7,306 nucleotides of DNA from Pseudomonadota bacterium (GTDB lineage Bacteria; Pseudomonadota; Alphaproteobacteria; Acetobacterales; Acetobacteraceae). Both the position numbers and the translations under genes were made by a program. The notes under the pieces were generated by a model. The model ran no database searches and was not told the DNA's origin. It saw only the letters and a list, made by a program, of their open reading frames with translations. The stretch covers positions 1-7,306 of the forward strand of contig JAJZVS010000195.1 of assembly GCA_021845555.1 (NCBI GenBank). The letters run 5' to 3'. Of the stretch, positions 1-4,890 are shown one piece after another. Position 1 is the first letter of the stretch. Every line of letters begins with the position of its first letter.

Positions 1-495
1 GCCCAGCAGGTAAAGCTCGCGCGCCTTGGCCGGCCCGACCAGCTTCGTCAGCAGCCAGGCGCCGCCGAAATCGCCGGAATAGGCGATGCCGCCGAACCCG
101 GTGCCGAACCGGGCCGAGCGCGCCGCGATCCGCAGGTCGCAGGCCATCGCCAGCCCCAGCCCCGCGCCCACCGCGACGCCGTTCACCGCGGCGATGATGA
201 CCTTCGGGTGCCGCCGCATCAGCAGCGGCAGCCGGTGCATGCGTTCCAGCCGGCTGACGCGCTCCTCGAAACTGTGGTGCTGGCGGGTGGCCATGTCCTT
301 CACGTCCCCGCCGGCGCAGAAGCCGCGCCCGGCGCCGGTGATGACGATCGCGCCCACCGCGTCGTCGGTGGCGGCGCGGGTCAGCGCGTCGTGCAGCCCG
401 TCCAGCATGGCGGGCGAGAGCGCGTTCAGCCGATCGGGCCGGTTCAGTGTGAAGGTGGCGACGCCATCGGCAAGGCTCTCGATCAGGTCGGGCAT
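1..495 (-). CDS. Enoyl-CoA hydratase/isomerase (crotonase) family protein, N-terminal 165 residues, cut by the window edge
   Basis: Crotonase-superfamily enzymes act on acyl-CoA thioesters in the cytoplasm (hydration, double-bond isomerisation and related reactions). The reading frame is open from the ATG at 495 to base 1 and begins MPDLIESLADGVATFTLNRP. It shows the family's first oxyanion-hole segment, GRGFCAGGD (57-64), and the second, NGVAVGAGLGLAMACD (105-120), then a GDFGG stretch at 141-145. An AGGAG Shine-Dalgarno (503-507) lies 7 nt before the ATG and supports this start. The start lies inside the 3' end of the upstream cysteine-cluster gene (13-bp overlap), so the two are probably translationally coupled. 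By my alignment, the positions of the two catalytic glutamates of classical enoyl-CoA hydratase (Glu144/Glu164 in the rat enzyme) are Gly114 and Phe134. A simple hydratase label is therefore doubtful; an isomerase using Asp142 is possible. The remaining C-terminal part (roughly 90-100 residues for this family) lies outside the window. Confidence 0.92.
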   Translation of the reverse strand, partial: MPDLIESLADGVATFTLNRPDRLNALSPAMLDGLHDALTRAATDDAVGAIVITGAGRGFCAGGDVKDMATRQHHSFEERVSRLERMHRLPLLMRRHPKVIIAAVNGVAVGAGLGLAMACDLRIAARSARFGTGFGGIAYSGDFGGAWLLTKLVGPAKARELYLLG

Positions 496-1241
496 CCGGG
501 GGCTCCTGTGCGCGTGGCGCCAGCTTGCCGACTGGCGGAGGGCGCGGCAACCGGGGGTTCTGCCCGGTGCACGGCGCTGCGGCGGATGGCCTCGTCGTCT
601 CCGGCCAGGATCAGGCTGCGCGCCGGCGGGCCGGCGTCGTGGGCCCGGAGGAAGGCGGCGAGCGGCGTGCAGTGGAAGCTGTTGCAAAGATCCGTGCGCA
701 ACGCGCGGTCCAGCTTGCAGCCCTCCTTGCCGTGGAACACGCAGGAACCCTCGTAGGTCTCCCCGCCCAGCGCGGCGCGGTAGCGGGCGAGGATCGCGCC
801 GGCGCCGATCCCCGGTGCGGTGCGGCGCAGGCGGCGGATGGTGTCCGCGTCCAGATAGGCGTGCTCGCCGCCGCGCGTGCAGCATTGGCCGCGGCAGCAG
901 GCGCAGGCGGCCCGGACCAACGGGACCAGCGGGGCGGCGATGCCGTCGTGCGTGCCGCGCGGCTCCGCCGGTGGGGTATTGCGCGGCTCCGCCGGGGGGG
1001 CTTTGCGCGGCTCCGCCGGGGGGGCGTTATGCGGCTCCGCCGTGCGGGCGTTATGCGGCTCCGCCGCGGGCGCGGCGAAGGCTTCCGCGATCGCTTCGCT
1101 GAGGTGGCGGGTGAATGCGCGCCGCCGCGCGGCCGGCAGCGGTGCCAGCTTGCCGCGGTGGGCCGGCACCAGCAGCACCGGCGCATCCTCGGCCAGGCCG
1201 TGGCGGCGGCGGGCGGCGCGGATGGCCGCGGCGAGGCTCAT
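483..1241 (-). CDS. YkgJ-like cysteine-cluster (putative Zn/Fe-chelating) protein with octapeptide repeats
   Basis: Predicted cytoplasmic protein of 252 residues. Residues 113-121 (CACCRGQCC) give a C-x2-C-x3-CC cluster, followed by C167, C175, C186 and C191 in the context GSCVFH...GC...DLCNSFHC. This resembles the CxxCxxCC/YkgJ (UPF0153) proteins, thought to bind zinc or an iron-sulfur cluster; no specific reaction can be assigned. Residues 1-55 form a basic, probably helical N-terminus. Residues 58-97 are five AEPxxxxx octapeptide repeats, a flexible linker before the cysteine domain. The ATG at 1241 is chosen because the frame continues upstream only to a GTG at 1373 through low-quality Gly/Arg/Ala sequence. 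No good Shine-Dalgarno precedes 1241, so the start is less certain than the frame. The 3' end overlaps the crotonase start by 13 bp, so the two form an operon. The role in acyl-CoA metabolism is unknown. Confidence 0.75.
   Translation of the reverse strand: MSLAAAIRAARRRHGLAEDAPVLLVPAHRGKLAPLPAARRRAFTRHLSEAIAEAFAAPAAEPHNARTAEPHNAPPAEPRKAPPAEPRNTPPAEPRGTHDGIAAPLVPLVRAACACCRGQCCTRGGEHAYLDADTIRRLRRTAPGIGAGAILARYRAALGGETYEGSCVFHGKEGCKLDRALRTDLCNSFHCTPLAAFLRAHDAGPPARSLILAGDDEAIRRSAVHRAEPPVAAPSASRQAGATRTGAPGCPT
503..507 (-). promoter_or_regulatory. Ribosome binding site of the crotonase gene
   Basis: On the minus strand this reads AGGAG, 7 nt before the ATG at 495-493. It lies inside the coding sequence of the upstream cysteine-cluster gene, which fits translational coupling, and it fixes the crotonase start. 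Confidence 0.7.
961..1065 (-). repeat. 24-bp in-frame tandem repeat encoding AEP octapeptides
   Basis: The plus-strand core GGCTCCGCC recurs at 961, 985, 1009, 1033 and 1057, an exact 24-bp period. On the coding (minus) strand each unit encodes eight residues of the form AEP(R/H)xxxP. Two units contain G7 tracts (994-1000 and 1018-1024), read as C7 in the gene. The period is a multiple of three, so copy-number change would keep the frame, whereas slippage in a C7 tract would not. Confidence 0.93.
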
Positions 1242-1477
1242 CGCCGACCGGGCTGGTCCCTGCGCCCGCCCTCCGCTGCGTGCCCCTGCCTGGTTATCGC
1301 CGTTCCCTCCGCCTGCCGCGTGCCCATCGCGCAGTCTTCCCCTGGCGCTTCCGGAGCTCAACCCCAAGCCCACCCCGAGACGCGCCGCCCGGTGGACGCG
1401 GGGCGGCTAATCCGGTCTAGTGCGCCCCGGACACCGCCCGCGCGGGGATCGCCGCGCGCCACGCAGCACGGGGACAA
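1242..1477. promoter_or_regulatory. Divergent intergenic region between the two acyl-CoA arms
   Basis: This 236-bp gap separates the minus-strand cysteine-cluster gene from the plus-strand thioesterase gene, so promoters for both arms should lie here. I see no convincing -35/-10 pair and no clear operator. The GGGGA at 1470-1474 is only a weak Shine-Dalgarno for the ATG at 1478. Reading frames crossing the gap are Gly/Arg/Pro-rich and not protein-like. Confidence 0.5.
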
Positions 1478-1912
1478 ATGAGCCGACAACCGCCCGGCCG
1501 ACGGGCCGACTACCGCTGGTTCCATGACATCACCACGCGATGGATGGACAACGACGTGTTCCAGCACGTGAACAACGTCAACTACTTCTCTTTCTTCGAT
1601 ACCGCCGTGACTTATTTCGAAATGTCCGAGCGCGTGGTCGATCTGCTGGAAGGCCCGGTGCATTGCGTCGTGGCCGAGGTCGCGTGCCGCTACCACAGCT
1701 CGATCGCCTGGCCGGACCGCGTGCGGGTCGGCGTGCGGGTCGCCCGGCTGGGCGGCAGCTCGGTGCGCTACGAGATCGGCATCTTCCGCAACGATGCCGA
1801 TGTCGCCTCCGCCGAGGGGCATTTCGTGCACGTGTTCGTCACCCGCGGCGACCAGAAACCGGCGCCGATCCCGGAGGCGTCGCGGCGCATCCTGCAAACC
1901 ATCGCGATCTGA
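1478..1912 (+). CDS. 4HBT-family (YbgC/FadM-like) hotdog-fold acyl-CoA thioesterase
   Basis: A 144-residue hotdog-fold protein, the normal length for single-domain 4HBT thioesterases, which hydrolyse acyl-CoA to free acid and CoA in the cytoplasm. The signature RWMDNDVFQHVNNVNYFSFF spans 21-40. Asp26 aligns with the catalytic aspartate of 4-hydroxybenzoyl-CoA thioesterase/YbgC, and H30-V-N-N continues the motif. Residues 62-72 (HCVVAEVACRY) and 114-123 (GHFVHVFVTR) fit later strands of the fold. Substrate chain length cannot be read from the sequence. The Shine-Dalgarno is weak (GGGGA, 3 nt from the ATG), but the motif sits at the expected distance from this N-terminus. It is the first gene of its arm, with the SDR gene 32 nt downstream. 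A role in releasing acyl groups in the same pathway as the neighbouring crotonase and SDR is inference from position. Confidence 0.88.
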   Translation: MSRQPPGRRADYRWFHDITTRWMDNDVFQHVNNVNYFSFFDTAVTYFEMSERVVDLLEGPVHCVVAEVACRYHSSIAWPDRVRVGVRVARLGGSSVRYEIGIFRNDADVASAEGHFVHVFVTRGDQKPAPIPEASRRILQTIAI

Positions 1913-1930
1913 ACGACGCGATCCGACAAC

Positions 1931-1937
1931 GGAGGAA
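1931..1937 (+). promoter_or_regulatory. Strong ribosome binding site deciding the SDR start
   Basis: GGAGGAA lies 7 nt before the ATG at 1945. It selects this start over an upstream in-frame extension to 1540, which would only be an out-of-frame reading of the thioesterase gene. Confidence 0.85.
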
Positions 1938-1944
1938 ACAAGCC

Positions 1945-2727
1945 ATGGATCTGGGCATCAAGGGCCGCAAGGCGATCGTCTGCGCGGCGAGCAAGGGACT
2001 GGGCAAGGCCTGCGCCATGTCGCTCGCGCGCGAGGGGGTGGAGCTGGTCATCACCGCCCGCACCGCGGAGACGCTGGAGGCGACCGCGGCGGAAATCCGC
2101 GCCGCGACCGGCGTGAAGGTCACCGCCGTGCCGGGCGATATCAGCACCGAGGCCGGGCGCGCCGCCGCGCTCGCGGCCTGTCCCGAACCCGACATCCTGG
2201 TGAACAACGCCGGCGGCCCGCCGCCCGGCGATTTCCGCGACTGGGGGCGGGAGGACTGGATCAAGGCGATCGACGCCAACATGCTGGCGCCGATCTTCCT
2301 CATCAAGGCGGTGGTGGACGGCATGGCCGGGCGCCGGTTCGGGCGGATCGTGAACATCACTTCGGCGTCCGTGAAGTCGCCGATCCCGCAACTGGGCATG
2401 AGCAACGGCGCGCGCGCCGGCCTGACCGGCTTCGTCGCCGGGCTGGCCCGCCAGGTGGCGAAGCATAACGTCACGATCAACAACCTGCTGCCCGGCCCGT
2501 TCCTGACCGACCGGCTGAAAAGCGGCGCGGCCTTCGCGGCGAAGAAGGCAGGGCGTCCGGTTGAGGAGGTGCTGGCCGAGCGCGGGCGGGAGAACCCCAC
2601 CGGCCGCGTCGGCGATCCGGCGGAGTTCGGGGAGGCCTGCGCGTTCCTGTGCGCCGCGTCCTCGGGCTATATCGTCGGCCACAACCTGCTGCTGGACGGC
2701 GGCGCGTTCAACTCATCGATCGCATAA
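1945..2727 (+). CDS. SDR-family oxidoreductase, FabG-like but lacking the canonical YxxxK
   Basis: A 260-residue Rossmann-fold protein of classical SDR length. It starts MDLGIKGRKAIVCAASKGLG. The nucleotide-binding loop A14-A-S-K-G-L-G20 replaces the first Gly of TGxxxGxG with Ala. D65-I66, N87-N-A-G-G91 and N112 are normal SDR landmarks. Arg39 after strand 2 suggests NADP(H) preference. S140 (NITSAS) fits the catalytic serine region. Where YxxxK is expected the sequence is S153-N-G-A-R157, followed by AGLTGF, so both Tyr and Lys are missing. NLLPGPFLTDR and the C-terminal DGGAF are otherwise typical. A known FabG-like SDR subgroup shares imperfect cofactor and catalytic motifs, so this is probably a natural variant and not a damaged gene. 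Similarity to 3-oxoacyl-ACP reductases is structural; the reaction is unknown. Likely co-transcribed with the thioesterase. Confidence 0.9.
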   Translation: MDLGIKGRKAIVCAASKGLGKACAMSLAREGVELVITARTAETLEATAAEIRAATGVKVTAVPGDISTEAGRAAALAACPEPDILVNNAGGPPPGDFRDWGREDWIKAIDANMLAPIFLIKAVVDGMAGRRFGRIVNITSASVKSPIPQLGMSNGARAGLTGFVAGLARQVAKHNVTINNLLPGPFLTDRLKSGAAFAAKKAGRPVEEVLAERGRENPTGRVGDPAEFGEACAFLCAASSGYIVGHNLLLDGGAFNSSIA

Positions 2728-2733
2728 GCCGCG

Positions 2734-2747
2734 GTCTGCTGACAGAC
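2734..2747. terminator. Possible short hairpin in the convergent gap
   Basis: GTCTG-CTGA-CAGAC forms a perfect 5-bp stem with a 4-nt loop in the 30-bp gap between the convergent stops of the SDR gene (2727) and the HExxH-protein gene (2758). Placement suits a bidirectional terminator, but the stem is short and no T tract follows on either strand, so the call is weak. Confidence 0.3.
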
Positions 2748-2757
2748 GAAACCGGAT

Positions 2758-3960
2758 CTATCGCCCGGCGTTGAGCCGGGCGAGCCGGTCCTTCAGCCAA
2801 CCCGGCGGCATGCCGGCCAGGAATTCCCGTTGCAGCTGCGCCCGCCGCGCATCGCTGATGCCGATGTCGGCGGCGCGGAAGAACACCGGGTCGCGCGTGA
2901 ACATCACATAGGCCTGCATCTCGTTCAGCATCAGCGTGCGATCGGTGGTGTCGTATTCCTCTTTGCCGAGGAAGCGGCGCATGCCGGCCCGTTCCGATGC
3001 CGTGAGGTCGTGCGCCCAGAACTGCCGCACATAGGCGGCGTAGGCCGGATCACTGAAGAACTCCCCATGCGAGAGTTCGTGCGCCAGGATGACGCTGCGC
3101 GCTTCCTGGGTGACGTACGGATTGGCGCCGCGCCGCGGCAGGGTGATCAGCCCGGCCTGCACGCCGGGCGCGAACCAGCCGAGCTGGCTCATCAGCGCGT
3201 GCAGCCGCTGTTCCTGCGGGTTGAGCGCGATATGGTCCGCCTGGGCCAGCGCAAAGAACCGCACCAGGTCGGCGGCGGAATAGTCGTGTCCGTAATAGTA
3301 GGTGGAGATGGTGTCGCCGTGCGCATGGATCGCGGCCAGCAGCTCGGCCTCGCTCACCACGCGGTCGCGCGGCAGCCCGGCCTTCTCGATCAGCGCGGCC
3401 ACCCGGTCGAGCATCAGCCCCTGCATCCGCAGCGACGGAAAATCCAGCACCACGATCCGCGGATTGGCGGCGAAACGGAACACGGTCAGGTGGTCTGGCA
3501 CGTCGGCGAGGATCTGCCGACGGTCGGCGGTGCGGATGATGAAGGCGGGAACCGCGGCGGCCGGGGCTGTGGCCGGCGGGGCCAGGGGAGGGGAGGCCTG
3601 AGGTGCGGCAACCGGAGCGGCAACGGGCGGCGCGGCCGTGGGCGGGGGGGCGACCGGGGCCGCCGCCGGCGGGATGATCGCCGACGCCAAGGGGGGCGAC
3701 GCCCGGGGCACCGGCGGGGGCGTTGCGGGGCGGGGCCAGAACAGCCAACTGCCCAGTCCAAAGCCGAGCAGCAGCGCGGCGACTACGGCGATCGCCCATG
3801 CCGGAAGACGCGGGCGCGGCCCGGCAGTTGGCGGCGGAGACGGAGACGGGGGCTTCGCCGCCTGGGGCGACGCGGCGGGGGCCTGCGGACCGGTCGGCCG
3901 CAGCTGCCCGGGCGCCAGCCGGATTCGCACGGTGTCGTTTTCGGGGCCGGGCGGGGTCAT
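2758..3960 (-). CDS. Membrane-anchored putative zinc metallopeptidase (HExxH), family not recognised
   Basis: A 400-residue protein of no family I can name. Layout: Pro-rich cytoplasmic N-terminus (1-53), with basic residues (RPRL) before one hydrophobic helix at about 54-75; Pro/Ala-rich linker (76-138); and a globular domain (about 139-400). The positive-inside rule puts that domain in the periplasm. It contains H294-E-L-S-H298, the HExxH motif in which two His bind zinc and Glu activates water. Glu347, in NEMQAY 49 residues later, is a plausible third ligand of gluzincin type. The ATG at 3960 is preferred to an in-frame GTG at 3969 because GAGG (3969-3972) lies 8 nt before it. The gene follows the OmpA-domain gene on the same strand after 194 bp and converges on the SDR gene. 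Cell-wall or secretion-related processing is a guess. The gene call is secure, the enzymatic call moderate. Confidence 0.8.
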   Translation of the reverse strand: MTPPGPENDTVRIRLAPGQLRPTGPQAPAASPQAAKPPSPSPPPTAGPRPRLPAWAIAVVAALLLGFGLGSWLFWPRPATPPPVPRASPPLASAIIPPAAAPVAPPPTAAPPVAAPVAAPQASPPLAPPATAPAAAVPAFIIRTADRRQILADVPDHLTVFRFAANPRIVVLDFPSLRMQGLMLDRVAALIEKAGLPRDRVVSEAELLAAIHAHGDTISTYYYGHDYSAADLVRFFALAQADHIALNPQEQRLHALMSQLGWFAPGVQAGLITLPRRGANPYVTQEARSVILAHELSHGEFFSDPAYAAYVRQFWAHDLTASERAGMRRFLGKEEYDTTDRTLMLNEMQAYVMFTRDPVFFRAADIGISDARRAQLQREFLAGMPPGWLKDRLARLNAGR

Positions 3961-3968
3961 CTCCGGCA

Positions 3969-3972
3969 CCTC
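3969..3972 (-). promoter_or_regulatory. Ribosome binding site deciding the HExxH-protein start
   Basis: The minus strand reads GAGG, 8 nt before the ATG at 3960. Its last G is also the first base of the competing GTG start at 3969, which would then have no Shine-Dalgarno of its own. Confidence 0.6.
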
Positions 3973-4100
3973 GCTACGTGGCGGACACCGGCACCGTCAA
4001 GCGGCGGCATGCGCCACGCACGCGCGCCGCGGGCGGAACCTGGAAGGGTGGCGGGGCGCCCCGAACTGTCCGGATCGGCGCACGCCCGGCGGGAGGGAGC

Positions 4101-4136
4101 CCGATCGGCGGGCCGGCTCGCCGCCTGGGCGATCGG
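4101..4136. repeat. Compound inverted repeat between the OmpA-domain and HExxH genes
   Basis: Outer arms CCGATCG (4101-4107) and CGATCGG (4130-4136) are perfect inverted copies. Nested between and slightly overlapping them is an 18-bp inverted repeat (4106-4123) of two 9-bp halves with one mismatch. It could be a transcript hairpin attenuating readthrough from the OmpA-domain gene, or a protein-binding site. There is no T tract for a classical terminator. The rest of this gap (3961-4164) also holds a 12-bp palindrome, CGGGGCGCCCCG, at 4052-4063. In sequence this GC-rich, some of this is expected by chance. Confidence 0.4.
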
Positions 4137-4164
4137 CCGGACCCGCCAGGCCGGGCACCGTCGT

Positions 4165-4770
4165 TCAAGCGCCGAGGTTGATGACTTCGACCCGGCGATT
4201 TTCGGGATTCGGCGTCTGCGGCGGCGTCGGCACCAGAAGCCCGTGTTCGCCCATGCCGACCGGCTGCAGCCGGCTCGGCGCGATCGCGTAGGTCTGCTCG
4301 AGATAGGACGCCACTGCGGCGGCGCGCTGCTGCGACAGCGACAGGTTCTGGGCCGCAGTGCCCACGGTGTCGGTATGCCCCTCGATCCGGAAGCGGTACT
4401 GGCTGAGGTCCTGGCTGCTCAGTGCCTTGCCGAGCTGGTCGAGCGTGCGCTTCGCCTGTGGCGTCAGCACGGCGGACCCGGTGGCGAAATCGACGGTCAG
4501 GTTCACCGCCGGGGCGGAGGGAACCGCGGCGCTGACGGAGGCGTGGGTGGCGCCCGGCACCCGGGCGGGCGCCTGACGCAGCGCCGCCGGCTGGGCGGGG
4601 CTGGCGTTCGGGGCGACCAAGCGGATGCCGCGCGTGCCGCCCGCGGTCAGGTTGCCGCTGGGCTTGAGCGACTGGATGATCTGCGAGGCGGAGGGCGCGT
4701 TCTGCGCGAGTGCCGGAACGGCCGTCAGCGCCAGCGGAACGGCGAGCGAGAAGGCGACGATCGAGCGCAT
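4165..4770 (-). CDS. Secreted OmpA-domain peptidoglycan-binding protein
   Basis: A 201-residue exported protein. Residues 1-22 are a Sec signal peptide (MRSIV, hydrophobic core, A-L-A before Q23). There is no lipobox cysteine, so it is not a lipoprotein. A Pro/Ala-rich linker (about 23-87) leads to an OmpA C-terminal domain (about 88-199) with VDFATGSAVLTPQA (93-106), EGHTD (130-134) and NRRVEV (191-196). D134 and an arginine of the NRR motif are the positions that hold diaminopimelate of peptidoglycan in this family. No beta-barrel is present, so it should be a soluble periplasmic wall-binding protein. The ATG at 4770 is preferred to the GTG at 4785 because GAGGA (4779-4783) lies 7 nt before it and the signal peptide then begins normally. 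Downstream of tssG and a methyltransferase, it could supply a cell-wall anchor for a T6SS, as TagL-type domains do; that is inference. Confidence 0.92.
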   Translation of the reverse strand: MRSIVAFSLAVPLALTAVPALAQNAPSASQIIQSLKPSGNLTAGGTRGIRLVAPNASPAQPAALRQAPARVPGATHASVSAAVPSAPAVNLTVDFATGSAVLTPQAKRTLDQLGKALSSQDLSQYRFRIEGHTDTVGTAAQNLSLSQQRAAAVASYLEQTYAIAPSRLQPVGMGEHGLLVPTPPQTPNPENRRVEVINLGA

Positions 4771-4778
4771 GTTTGGTT

Positions 4779-4783
4779 TCCTC
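4779..4783 (-). promoter_or_regulatory. Ribosome binding site deciding the OmpA-domain gene start
   Basis: GAGGA on the minus strand lies 7 nt before the ATG at 4770. The alternative GTG at 4785 immediately abuts this element and would add five residues in front of a normal signal peptide. Confidence 0.75.
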
Positions 4784-4800
4784 ACCGAGTGGGTGGCTCA

Positions 4801-4828
4801 TTTATAGCATCTGGCGCCGCTTTGGCGA
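4801..4828 (-). promoter_or_regulatory. Candidate sigma70-type promoter of the OmpA-domain gene
   Basis: On the minus strand TATAAA (4801-4806; 5 of 6 to the -10 consensus) is preceded, across a 16-bp spacer, by TCGCCA (4823-4828; 4 of 6 to TTGACA). Transcription would start near 4793, giving a leader of about 23 nt before the ATG at 4770 that includes its GAGGA site. The A/T-rich -10 stands out in very GC-rich surroundings. Confidence 0.5.
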
Positions 4829-4844
4829 CGGGGAATTTGCCCCC

Positions 4845-4889
4845 ACCTGTTTCGTGCCCGCCTGTTTCGTCCCTGCTTGTTTCGCCCAT
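4845..4889. repeat. Three-copy 15-bp tandem repeat upstream of the OmpA-domain promoter
   Basis: Three head-to-tail 15-mers lie at 4845-4859, 4860-4874 and 4875-4889. Each adjacent pair matches at 12 of 15 positions, and the core TGTTTCG is invariant. The array starts 16 bp upstream of the candidate -35 and ends 1 bp from the methyltransferase stop, so it fits exactly between that gene and the promoter. It may be an activator-binding array or a minisatellite. Confidence 0.85.
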
Positions 4890-4890
4890 C

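Noticed and set aside
86..1102. 338-codon plus-strand open frame over the crotonase and cysteine-cluster genes
   Set aside because: It is antisense to two genes with clear family motifs. Its product is Arg/Pro/Gly-rich with low-complexity repeats created by the 24-bp array.
1392..1420. Possible -35/-10 pair (GTGGAC and GTCTAG) for the thioesterase gene
   Set aside because: The -10 matches the consensus poorly; sequence this GC-rich gives such matches by chance.
525..1481. Plus-strand open frame with LRRGG-like repeats
   Set aside because: The repeats are the reverse reading of the AEP-encoding 24-bp array. No family motif or ribosome site supports it.
1540..1944. N-terminal extension of the SDR frame back to 1540
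   Set aside because: This stretch is an Arg-rich out-of-frame reading of the thioesterase gene; the true start at 1945 has a strong Shine-Dalgarno.
1768..2682. 304-codon minus-strand open frame over the SDR gene
   Set aside because: Antisense shadow in high-GC DNA; the plus-strand frame carries SDR motifs and a GGAGGAA ribosome site.
3638..4291. Plus-strand frame over the HExxH-protein N-terminus and the following gap
   Set aside because: Gly/Arg-rich, with no recognisable domain, and antisense to the Pro/Ala linker.
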